This document shows, one piece after another, positions 22,448-33,782 of a DNA stretch of 36,225 bases. A program made the position numbers and the translations under genes. Origin of the DNA: Bigelowiella natans CCMP2755 (taxonomy: Eukaryota; Cercozoa; Chlorarachniophyceae). Each line of letters opens with the position of its first letter. Positions within the stretch are counted from its first letter, which is position 1. The notes beneath the pieces were generated by a model. That model made no database searches. It saw nothing but the letters and a program-made list of their open reading frames with translations, and was not told the origin of the DNA. Location of the stretch: NCBI GenBank assembly GCA_000320545.1, contig ADNK01002180.1:1-36225 (forward strand), given 5' to 3'.

Positions 22448-22450
22448 TGT
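22375..22450. repeat. (AT)n/(GT)n microsatellite
   Basis: Compound dinucleotide repeat about 220 bp downstream of the SmB stop. Confidence 0.95.
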
Positions 22451-22539
22451 TGGTGGGCGTCATGCATGGTGCACGCGTTGTGTAAGCATGCTAGCATGGT
22501 GGCAATTGATGAAGCAAACCATAGGCACAGGCAACTCAC

Positions 22540-23960
22540 GCTTTGCGACGTATTTGTAGCATCATCTATCTAGTCATCACTAGACCACCTTGTCCACATC
22601 CAGGCCAAACCGGTCACAACTTCGCGCGAAAATTGAAAAAAAAAATTGACGCATTTTTTTCGCGCAAACTCGATTCAGATGTCAAGCAGGCTAGCAGGGG
22701 TCCTTTGGAAACTTTTGCATGGCACAGTTGATTTTTTTTTCATTCGCATTTCCCCCCCCCCCCCAAGCGAGGTGCGACTTCTGCTCGATCCCCTTGCCCC
22801 GCGCTGCTTGTGCGCGCCTTTTGAATCAAATTTTTGCGCGCGCGTTTGCACACGACCAAAATCTCTTTGATCGAAAACCAGCTGCGCAGTCTAGCAGTGT
22901 CTCCAATGCGTCAAAACCCCTCTGCACTCGATCATGACACGTCATGTGGTTCCTGTGGCTGTGCATGCATGTGGCAGTGATGCCCCAATTTCAAAATTTC
23001 AACGCATCACATCTCGATCAATTTTGACGCTTGAGCATCGCGCTTCCGGCTGTCCATGGGGCTACTTCCATTGCAAACGGACATGTCCTCACTTGCTCGC
23101 ATTGCACACGCGCGTCGGCTGCACGTGTGACCAAAAACGTGAGAATTTTCTCCGCAATCTAGCAATGCCCGTTGTGAGGGTTCACAAAATCGAGGTTTTT
23201 GAGCTGAGATTTTGAATTTTTCATTTTTTCGACATTCTGCCGACTCAGAGAGTGTTTTGTGACGGTTGCGGACGGATTTCACGCAAAAAATGCCCTTGAA
23301 GCGCTCTGCAAACATGTGGGAAACCCATTTGTGACCGGGTTTGGCCTCGATGTGTCACGTGCTAGCATGTCTAGGTGTGCCCAATTGTCACACAATGCAG
23401 CACCTTGATCGACATGCGATGATCTAGCAATTCCATTGGAGAGCAAATGAGATGGACTAGTAGAGGCTGCCACACATGCATGAGAGATTCGAAAAAGCTA
23501 GAGAGCACGTGTCATCGCACGCCCACGCACAGATCCACAGCAGTCTCTGTTCACACGTTGCACACTGCTAGACATGCCAAGCATGATGCCTAGAACCTAG
23601 AGAACAGCGTCACAAGCTGCTAGAATGCGCCAACGTCAAATGCGGCAGCATCGCGCTCATGCATGCTGCATGCGCGTGTCCACAATGACACGCGCATGCG
23701 CATGCATGATGTCACTGTGTCCATTGTTGTCTGACGTGCAAGCTTGCAAGGCTGGCCATCTAGCTGTGCTAGCTGGCCATGCCATGCGCCACTTCTTGCT
23801 GTTGCTAGCGCCTGCTGGCTAGCTAGCGAGCCTGCTGGAGGCAATTTTTGGCCAGCGTTGCGTTTGAGCTTTCATGCATGCACATCTAGACATGCCTGCT
23901 CTAGATGCTGTCTAGGGTTGCATGACAAGAAGACGCGTGCAGAGCCATGAACTAGATGAA
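22540..23960. other. Gene-free block rich in CTAG and GCATG words
   Basis: No splice-consistent coding frame is visible. The sequence is dense in CTAG tetramers, GCATG/TGCATG words and short palindromes (for example TGCATGCGCGTG and CTAGCTAGC near 23820). A similar composition returns at 33160-33620. The two blocks flank the A+T-rich 24-33 kb segment. I see no transposon ends. Confidence 0.45.
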
Positions 23961-25055
23961 GCCAGTTGCATGAAGAAAATGAATTGCTAATTAATTGGAA
24001 TCAAAAGGTTTTCCAAGACGTATCAACTCAATGTGTATGTGTCATGTGTGTGAGTTGCAACTGGGCGATTTTCCGAAAGGGAATCTTCATTCATCTGGAG
24101 GTCTGCTTGTTGAACGTGAAGACCTCCAACTTACTGACTAGGTTCTGTCTGGTGTGCATCAAGGTGCGAAAGCAATCCAGTGTTCTTCTTTACTTTGATC
24201 GTGTTGTGACTTAAACCGTCGCAGCAATTCTGCATGGGCACGTTGAACCACCAACGAAGACCCACGCTGGCGCTTTGCAAGTCTCATAACAAACTTATCG
24301 TTTATTTTTCTAATTTTCGGAACTGGGCCGAGACCACATGCTTTGTACAAAGTGCTTCCTGCTTATTCACACCATTCAGAGTGTTTAGTTATACACATCA
24401 TGGTTTTCTTCCAAAATAATTCTGACCGTTGGCAAGAGGAAGCTTTCTGGACTGACTCAGATAGTACCTTCATTTCATGGAACATGCAAATTGGGATCAG
24501 CACAATTCATCATAATATTTTGTAAACGATTTACCAAGTGGAAATGTCTCCAACACTTCGAGCGTTGGGGTTCTCAGCACCTTATGCAAATAAAAAATTG
24601 AATTAAAAAAAATTTTTACTTGAAAAATATGCGATGGAATTTACATAGCCCATATCCTGCGGTGACTCCCCCATCTCCTCGCTCCAATCTAACAGTGCCT
24701 AGAACAACTATGTGATGAGACAGATTTGATGCAGCCTGTTCCTTAGTTTAAAAATTCGGACCGTTCATTTTTTTGTACTGAAATCCACTCGGCATTTTTT
24801 GGTATATCCTGATTGTTTAAAGATTCGTGTAATGGAATAGGAAGCTCATTCGTAAAAAGAGTCTGAAATAAGAGACTACCCATTCACTTCTGGTGAGCCT
24901 GCATGTGTCACAACTAATAGGTCGTCATTTGGACTTTCGCTCTGGTGGTGTTTCTCATGAGTCTTATCATCCTCGGTTTTCTTTGCGATACGAGTGACTC
25001 TTGTGACCCAGTATCGTTCATAATAAAAATACCCAGAGATGAACATCATAATCAC
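23961..25055. other. A+T-rich spacer, no gene assigned
   Basis: This is the 3' side of the large SPRY gene. Short frames on both strands (for example one ending near 24159 on the minus strand with VMRLAKRQRGSSLVVQRAHA) look slightly protein-like, but I could not link them by phase. A 9-bp perfect inverted repeat lies at 24096-24104 and 24120-24128 (TGGAGGTCT/AGACCTCCA). Confidence 0.4.
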
Positions 25056-28000
25056 CTATTTCGAATAGAGTATAAACTTGAGGGAGAATTGGCTTGCAAA
25101 CTGAATAATATTGCGGACCCCGGCCCATAAAATTCCAAATTTTATGTCCCTCGTAGCGCTTGGATAGCTGGTTGAAATGGTGAAATGTAAACCACTGAGT
25201 TCTGAATTGATTGTGTTCTTTTGCAACTACCTTAAAACAATAACAGCTAATACTCCGCCCCATATAGATGCAGCTAGGCCCACCGTTCGTGCGATGTTGT
25301 ATAGAGGAGGAGTACTTGGCTCTCCAAGTATCTGATCATTCATCTCAATTCGTTATATTTTCATATTATTATTTTGAAGAAAGCTGATACTCCACTTTCA
25401 AGTACCTCATATCCGAAACGAATAGAAGGTCTGTTCATCCAGAAAATCGTTGCCATTGTGAGAACGACACCTTGTTTTTAAGAAGGAGGCAGGAAAGATA
25501 CTGTGGGTTATGGGTTATACACGAAAACCTCTCCATACATGAACATACCTGAACCGATGCTGGCCAGTATTCCAGCGATCCGGCCATTAGATCCGAAAAA
25601 CCCGCTTGATATCACCTGAAATACTGTTCCATTAGAACGAATATGGGAGACACGACACAGTATGTACCAAGGCCGTTTTCATTAGAGCAATGAATGAGAG
25701 GAAGGGCTTTGCCACTAAGAGGAAATTTGTCATTATTGAGAAACTTGGTGATTTGATTGATTTAACCAAAGATGTCTTTATCTTGGGCTGGAGGCTTTCT
25801 TGCTGAAACACCTCCTGTAAGAGTACAGTATAAATCTGCAGAATTCAAAATTCAAAAACTTTGCAGGTAGAGATATACCAGCTGCTTCGTTTTCGACTGG
25901 ATCTGTTTCACCTAAATAAAATGAAATTATTTGAGTACTCCTTTCGTTACTTTTCCATGCAAGAACACTAACCAAGCATCGGCGCTATCATCGATGCCAA
26001 GGGCACATAAATTCCAAAGGAAACCTACAATTATCAAATATCATCTTGCTCCTTGTAGTAGCATCATCCCCTCCATTTATAGTTTTAGAGTCAGTAACTA
26101 ACTGGTAATAAAGTTTTTACCATCGACAAAGCAGCATAGAATTGATGGTCCTGCAGAAAACAAACCCAATGCAACAGTAAATATACCATATCTATTGCTC
26201 ATTCTTAAGTACCCCCTCCCAGCACTTCACGCTTCGGTCCAGTATGCTCACAAACGCATCTTCATTTATAAAATATTCAAGTGAATGGTCTCATTCCCAG
26301 ATACGGATACTCAAGGGAAACCATTCTGACTGTCGTCCCGCAAGCATGTCAGCACCAGAATTTGACTAAAAAGACAGTCATTGGTGAGATCCACCGAGTA
26401 GTCCATGCCACATTGCCAACAAGTTTAGAATCGTACTTGGTCATGATCACAATCAATAGAGTATCGGCAAGGAGCTAATTCCGAGATAGGATTGAGTGGA
26501 TATCTGACGATTTGATATTGTTACAATCGAATATTGCCTACCGTAGCCATGTAGGAGAGTGATGAAGATAGGCCTAAAAGTTCAGACTGTTAGGAAAATC
26601 ACGTCTCTACACCAACACTTCGGCATACCTCTTACATCGCCGTGGCCGTAAACTACAGCCCCTGGAACGGAGTAAAACCAAACACGGCCAGCATCACGAT
26701 CCAAACCTGTTGGCATATGTCGCTGATCGAGTGTAAAGTCTTCAGAGGCAAAACGGTGTCAGAACCCTTTTCACGAAGTGCCTGTGACTTGTACATCTCC
26801 TTTAGTAGTTGATAGATAAACAGCGCTACCAAGGCTACTGTGACAGCTTTTGGAACAAAAGAATGATGATTATTTATTGTTCGGAATAAGCGATAGTAAG
26901 TATGTAAACCGAAGGCTGAATATGCATAGATCCCCACAGTATTCCTGAGGATGAATGTTCAAACATTGAGCTGCAATAAAGTTCTACATGGTGTCATACC
27001 TTTCGATATAAGACTGGATATCTATGTAAAACACGGCGTAAAACCTGAAAGAAGTTCCATGACATAAATCCAATCAATCAATGGTGTGATCATACCCTTC
27101 GTCGGTCTCCGTATCCGATTCAGAATTTCCTACAGGTAGATATGTTAGATGTTATAGAACAAGATTACATTCAAGAAGAAGAAAGACTTCTGTTTGATTG
27201 AGGCGAATCTTCCTGAGCTGAAATGGATTGAAGTCCGAAGGAGCTTAGCTGAATAACCTAATACGATTACCAACATGCCGTCACGCATACCAACTTTAAA
27301 AATTTGTAAATGCATCAACTTCGATAATCAGCGAAAAGACTTCGATAAGGTTTCCCTGAGATGTTATCATCCAACATTACTACGACATGACGGCCCGATT
27401 CTGTCTAGAGTTACCAAATTGAACCATCTGAACTTCAAGAAAACCGTTGGAGGAGCTTCATGAGCTATGGGCTCTACTCTCAATGCGCTTTTTTTGGGCA
27501 CCGATATTTGATGCTGATTCAAGAAGATAAATTTTGTTGGCTGGCAGCATTAGAATGGAAAAACCTAGATGTTTTGACGGAAAACGAGACGAAAACTACC
27601 TCAAAAGTATCGAGGACAGGCTTTACCGAAATGTCACACAATCCAGCACCATGTGGAGAAGGGATTTGAATTTGTTGGTCTTCTCGACGCAGACTTTGAC
27701 GGTTGGATCTCGTTTTGAATACGTCTGCTTTCATTTCCTCGAAAGATCTAAAGCTACGGTATGTTCCTAGTGCCTTAATAGTACAAGTGAAGAAAGTAAT
27801 ATGCTGTGTCGGCATGTTTGCGTGCTTATGGCGTGTGTGTGTTTAGAGAAAAGAATAGAAGAGGTAACCACCTGGAGAATCAGGATCAGAATGAGGAAAA
27901 TCCCTGTGCATGTACAATTTGTGAAACCGAAGTTAGACGCTAATTTTTTTAAGATTATAACCCTAAAAACTTTACCTATTGATAGCCCAACCTCCAGTTC

Positions 28001-31000
28001 AGAAACTCCTTCGCTCCCAGAATCCAATATCTGTTATATCACTTAGTTACGAGCTGATTATCAGTAGCAGTGCAAATAAAAGGCCACCAAATAGACGACT
28101 ATCAGAGGATATCCAACTAGTAGACCGAGCACGGTTATCGAGCGCGTAGCAATGGAAATGCCTAGAATATTAAATCAGTCACTCACTATATCAATTCCTA
28201 CGAAATTCACGTACATCGAAGGGTTTTTTTTGCAGTAGACTCTTGTGCCAACTCCTCCTGGCGAATCTCGTAGTCATCCATATGACGTTGGATGTTTTTA
28301 AATCTGATGTAGTGCGCACATATGGGTGTGTCTGAGTATGTGTTAGGCCCATTATAAATACTTTACCTTGAAGCAAGAAGGTACAAGCAAGCTGGAAGAA
28401 CCAAAAGGAGAGATATCAAAACTGCGATAAAGTAGCTCAACACAGCACACTGTGGATAAAAAAAACTCTGTCAGCTTTGTATTTTCAGTTTTCTTCTTAT
28501 TGATTCAAAACTCACAAATTTTCTTCCCAAGAATGCAGACACCTCTTGGCCTAATGGACAGGTATTTTAAATTCCTTTCACTCGTGTACTACGTAAATCA
28601 ATACATTTCGAGTTTCCGCTGATTGGAGTTGGTATCCAATCCTTTGGTGAAACGATCTGGGTTTGCAATGTTATAAACGTATTAATCCAAAATGAGGTTT
28701 CAAAGAATCTCCAGAAATGAAACCTGCACTTCCAGGCCTGATACGATTGAAGATATGACCAACGAATATCCATATCCAGATGGCAGTGTACTGGGTAGAT
28801 TATGAGACACTCCAGCATCTTTCCCCGAGAGATGGTATCTAAATAAACCCAGAATCCAGGAGAGAGTTCTATCAAGTTCATAAAAAATACGATGATATAT
28901 GAATTGGCTTTACCTCAGTGTTCGCTTCTCAAGATTGACTGATACAGTTATTATCTCCCCTTCCCTCCATTTTCGAGCATACATCTCAGGCACAGTCTTC
29001 GATTTGAGCTCGGAATCTTCAAATGTCTTCCCTTCCATCAGGAATCTGACGCAAAGAATAATTCAAATATTCAACTAATCCTCAATCGCTAGTTCAATGA
29101 CAACACCCATATTTCATTTCTGGATATGGCAACGGTTCCTGGGAAGATGTAAAAGCATTTCCGCCTTTCTTTATCGGTTGCCTTTCGAGAGCAATTCCAA
29201 TTGCCGCTCCCCAAGTGTTATCTGAACGGCATTATTTCTCATTCATTCTATCTAAACTCTATAGTGCAATTGCCCATACCTTTTGGAAGAGATTTAGGCA
29301 GCTTGTTGATGCGAATTCGCCACTCGTGCAAGCCTTCAGTAACTACCTACTCACACAAACAAAGGTCAATACGAGGTGCTGTTCGGAAGAGATTTTGAGA
29401 ACCTTTTGTCCATGCACACTGTACCAGCCGCCATTCAATTTTGAGCTTCCTTGGTTCCTCGAGGACTTGAAATCGCGTTGAGATAAATCGTTACTGAGAA
29501 TGGATGACTCTGAGATGTCCGCAGTGACACGGCCCGAGATCGACTTTTCGTCAAGGTGACTCATGGAGAACCTACAGGTATTGGACCCCACACTAGAAAC
29601 CTATATTTTGGTGGGCCGTAAATAAACTTGAGTTGCATTTTTGCGACAGCTACACGTTCGTGACCATGGGATGCGGATGGAATTGGTCTTCGATCCAGGT
29701 ATCAAAGACACCTATGCATTTAAGAGTGATCATAGCTAATTAGGAGATGAAGAGGAGGCAGGAAAATACAAATACCCGAGTCCTGCTTCGAACCCCACCA
29801 GGTTAACCAGCTGAGAAAATTAAACACCTGGAGTGGTATGAATGTATCAGTTTATGGAGTACCTCCAATTCCTTGGAATTGCATCCTACATTTTCCATAT
29901 CCGCATAGACATCGTCTATCTCTATTTCTTCTTCGGTAGTAGCCTCAATTATTTCGTCTCCGGCAATTTCGACTTGTTCGTCTTCCCCGATGTCCTACAT
30001 AAGTAATAATTATGAAAGTCGTATCAAACAACATAGGAAGAAGAAGAAGATGCAATATTTATATTCGAACCAATATGTACAGCTACTAGCGGCAGCACCT
30101 GAATAGCTTGCTCTTTGTTGCAAGGTTTCTTCTGCTTTCGTTCCTGGTGAACCCAGGTTATTTTCTTACCTAGCTCAGCAAGCTCCTTTTTTTCGGGAGC
30201 TTTGGTGGGGATGGCTGTGGATGCAGGCCGAACTTTAGATTCTTGGAGTCCTCGCATGGAAGGTGATGGGTCCACTTTCCTGAAGAATTTTAGTTGCTTT
30301 GTTTGGATCTAAAAAGCTATTCGGATAAAAACTTACTTTTTAATTTCAGCAACTCGCATGGAAGGTGATGGGTCCACTTTCCTGAAGAATTTTAGTTGCT
30401 TTGTTTGGATCTAAAAGGCTACTCGGAAAAACTTACATTTTAATTTCAGCAACTCGCATGGAAGGTGATGGGTCCACTTTCCTGAAGAATTTTAGTTGCT
30501 TTGTTTGGATATAAAAAGCTATTCGGAAAAACTTACTTTTTAATTGTAGCAACTCGCATGGAAGGTGATGGGTCCGCTTTCCTGAAGAATTTTAGTTGCT
30601 TTGTTTGGATCTAAAAAGCTATTCGGATAAAAACTTACTTTTTAATTTCAGCAACTCGCATGGAAGGTGATGGGTCCACTTTCCTGAAGAATTTTAGTTG
30701 CTTTGTTTGGATCTAAAAGGCTACTCGGAAAAACTTACATTTTAATTTCAGCAACTCGCATGGAAGGTGATGGGTCCACTTTCCTGAAGAATTTTAGTTG
30801 CTTTGTTTGGATCTAAAAAGCTATTCGGATAAAAACTTACTTTTTAATTTCAGCAACTCGCATGGAAGGTGATGGGTCCGCTTTCCTGAAGAATTTTAGT
30901 TGCTTTGTTTGGATATAAAAAGCTATTCGGAAAAACTTACTTTTTAATTGTAGCAACTCGCATGGAAGGTGATGGGTCCGCTTTCCTGAAGAATTTTAGT

Positions 31001-32756
31001 TGCTTTGTTTGGATCTAAAAAGCTATTCGGATAAAAACTTACTTTTTAATTTCAGCAACTCGCATGGAAGGTGATGGGTCCACTTTCCTGAAGAATTTTA
31101 GTTGCTTTGTTTGGATCTAAAAGGCTACTCGGAAAAACTTACATTTTAATTTCAGCAACTCGCATGGAAGGTGATGGGTCCACTTTCCTGAAGAATTTTA
31201 GTTGCTTTGTTTGGATATAAAAAGCTATTCAGAAAAACTTACATTTTAATTTCAGGAATTCTTCTAAGTTGAATTGACGACGGTGGGTGGCTTTTTCTAG
31301 TCAGCCTTCCTTGCGTCTGCACGTTGGACGAAGGGACGATGCGAGGTGGACTAGGCAAAAAGCCCATTCTCTGTTCCCACTGGCAAAAGGACAGGTATCA
31401 TTTTGAGCACAACACATCATCTTCATAAAGAAACCTCTCCCAATAGATTCTCTAGGGGCTCTGGGGCTACATTGACTTTGATATGAGAGAGTTGTATAAG
31501 TGTTGGCAAGGAGGAAGCTCGAAGTAGGTACAGTAGGAACCTTGTGGTGGATGTTCGGGGACGTATTTGAAATTCACTTCCTTCAATGTTTCTGCCCTGA
31601 AGATGCAAATATGCAAATCAAGACTGAAGTGGGATGTAGTGATGTAACTATAACTATTCCAACATGTCGGGTTTTTCATCCAAAAATTTCCACAGCCTCC
31701 TGTCAGCAATCACGCTTCGGTAGGTTTCCATTAAACCCGTCTGGACCTAAGAGGGAAATCTTAATTGGATGAAAGTAAATGATCTTTGTTTCAGACCTCA
31801 GATGCCTGGAGTAATGTGTTGTGTTGGCGAGCTTGTCTCAGAAAATAATCTTCTACCATTCTGGAAAGCATGCCTGCGATATGTCAAAGCCTCGTGTACT
31901 TATTAAGTTTCTAACAGCATGGATGAAGTCACCTCGAAGTTTGCTAAGACCCTTGGATTCTGGTACACCCTCCCCCATACAATTCTATCATATGGTTTGA
32001 AAGCGTTAGACACCATTTCTGTTAATTATGTTTATGAAACCTGGAAAACAGTCGCTTCTGGAAGACTTCTTATGGCACAGAAAACGATCTTCATTTCGTC
32101 ACAAATTGACTGAAGCAATAAAATTAGTTCGGACTTCAAACTTTCGTTAATGAATCTCACATTTTGAATTTTGTCCCATACGAACGATATCCCGTTTATA
32201 GAGAATGATGCATTTACAACGCTCAACTCATAGTCATTCTCCGCGTCATATTCCCGTTTCGTGTGCTCTTCCTACATGGGTTATTTGGAGCGCAGTTATT
32301 GAAGCAAATACATAGATTATAACAGCTCAGTTCCTTTGATGTCCGTTACCTGTAAAGCTTTCTTCAAATTTCTTTTTAGCTCTGGGTCCGTATGAATAAG
32401 ATAGTAACTTAGCCTGCACGTTTGATACATTCCACCTATGCAACAACTAGTTAGCGGATTGGTTCTGGAGGCAGTTCGTTCTCTATCCACCTTCCTTTCC
32501 ACCATGTTTGCTATCACTTCTTAGAAATGCTCCGTATCCCTCAAAGATGATGTGTTGTCCTAAATGGAAACGAGCATTCCAACATTCATGCTTCGTGTGG
32601 GGGTCTCACAAATTCAAACTACGGTCTTTCTATCGTCGAAACCAGGGTGGAAATGATAACTATGCCAATAAGACATTCGATTAAAGGAATAGGGACCGCA
32701 CCAGAGAGCACAAAGCAGCCGTGCTGAATGACTTCCACGGAGGACGACGACGTCAT
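25056..32756 (-). CDS. SPRY-domain multi-pass membrane protein with tandem-duplicated mini-exons, about 54 exons
   Basis: I reconstruct about 54 exons, mostly 30-140 nt, separated mainly by 55-70-nt GT-AG introns with consistent phases, for about 1,430 residues. The start is ATG 32756 (MTSSSSVEVIQHG). The order is: N-terminal region (32756-31435); proline-rich exon 31379-31243; nine 45-nt repeat exons (31187-30337); a fused tenth copy with a lysine-rich linker ending near 30100; an acidic segment (EATTEEEIEIDDVYADME, about 29990-29860); a SPRY domain (about 29600-28650) with GLHEWRIRI, NTWGAAIGIALE, WREGEIITVSVNLEKRTL and LSGKDAGVSHNLP; then many membrane helices (28450-25056) such as SYFIAVLISLLLVLPACLYLL, VLGLLVGYPLIVVYL and VPKAVTVALVALFIYQLL. 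The last exons 25331-25231 and 25167-25056 end at a TAG. SPRY domains bind partner proteins; the membrane part could be a channel, transporter or receptor, but I do not recognise its family. A few junctions (first intron, exons near 31.6 kb and 27.7 kb) have equal alternatives. Confidence 0.7.
30280..31242 (-). repeat. Tandem array of exon-intron units (exon minisatellite)
   Basis: Nine mini-exons of exactly 45 nt start (plus-strand left edge) at 30337, 30437, 30537, 30639, 30739, 30841, 30941, 31043 and 31143. They are separated by 55- or 57-nt introns, giving periods of 100 or 102 bp. A tenth copy of the exon head (30250-30279) is fused to the following exon. Each unit encodes one 15-residue peptide of the type KVDPSPSMRVAEIK plus K or M. 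Variants are KAD for KVD (three units) and VATIK for VAEIK (two units). Donors are GTAAG and acceptors are TTCTTCAG in every copy. Three intron subtypes alternate in N-to-C order C', B, A, C, A, B, A, C, B, A, indicating higher-order duplications. All exons are phase 2-2. Confidence 0.93.
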
Positions 32757-33782
32757 CGAGATGCAGAGTAGGGGGAGGTAAGAGGCGACTCACGCAAAAT
32801 CAAGCAAACTGATCAGTAGATCTACTTAGGATAACTGCTGATTTTAACTAAACCACATAGGATTTAAGCACCTTCAGGCAGATCTAAGACACTAGGCGCT
32901 CTCAAGAAGGCCTTTAATTTGTAGATTACGAGCAATTCTTCTTGGGCATGTAACCGTTTATACGAGTATGGTAACGCCACACGCTTAATGTCTAGATCTC
33001 GTAGATCTATTATTTTAGTCCATGAGAATAGACTTACACCTGTCAGTACCTGATAGTACCATAAATCCCATGCTGAAATCCCCGATGTGGTTTTTCGTTT
33101 CGGTTGGAAACCAAAAATACTACTTTCACGGGATTCATTCCCTGTCAGTGCCCTGTCAATCCCAGATGACAGCGCAGTCAGTCAGAACACCTTCAGAAAG
33201 CGTGCTAGCGTGCTAGCCGTGGCACATCTGCACACACTGGGCACGCTAGCGATGAACATCGTCCATCGATGAGCATCCCCATTTTCAAGATCATCATCGA
33301 CAGGACACATCTAGTTAGCTAGTTAGCTAGCTCATGCACGAACGCCAGCACGCACGCCAGCACGCACTTGCCAGACGACGTGTCTCTGACGTCTAGACGT
33401 GCTGTGCAGCGCGCATGTTGTGTCACGTGCAATGCACAAGCTTCCATGCGATGGAAGTGATGCACACTAGCCACAGCTGCCTGCCAGCGCTAGCAGAGCA
33501 AACTAACAAGGCACTGTGAAAAGTTGATGTTAGCTGCTCTCTAGGCTCTCTAGCTCTGATGACCGCGCTGCATGCAACATCAATGATGACTCACAGCTAG
33601 CTAGCTAGAAAGTGCAAAACAAAACTTGTTTCTGCATCAGATTGTCACGTGATTGGCGGCGCGCGCGTGAACATAGAGCAGTGACTTTGCGCCGCAATGG
33701 GACGCAGTCCAGCAGTAGCAGCACTGAAGCAGCAGCATTGCTATGGTCGAGGAGCGAGAAGTCCTCCTGTTTTCCGTCATCA
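32757..33782. other. Intergenic spacer with CTAG-rich block
   Basis: Upstream of the SPRY gene and downstream of the SNF2 gene. Positions 33160-33620 are dense in CTAG and GCTAGC words, including runs such as TAGCTAGTTAGCTAGCT near 33310 and CAGCTAGCTAGCTAG near 33595. Direct repeats of ACGCCAGCACGCA occur near 33350. I see no coding exon. Confidence 0.45.

Noticed and set aside
24945-25130. Hydrophobic plus-strand frame
   Set aside because: It overlaps the last exon of the SPRY gene on the other strand, which is supported by splice phase and a stop.
29780-29820. GGTTCGAA-like T-loop suggesting a tRNA
   Set aside because: No cloverleaf arms or acceptor stem could be built; the word lies in a coding exon of the SPRY gene.
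30250-31260. Regular ~100-bp repeats resembling a CRISPR array
   Set aside because: The whole unit repeats, including the would-be spacers, which are near-identical introns. Splice sites flank each 45-nt block and no cas genes exist.
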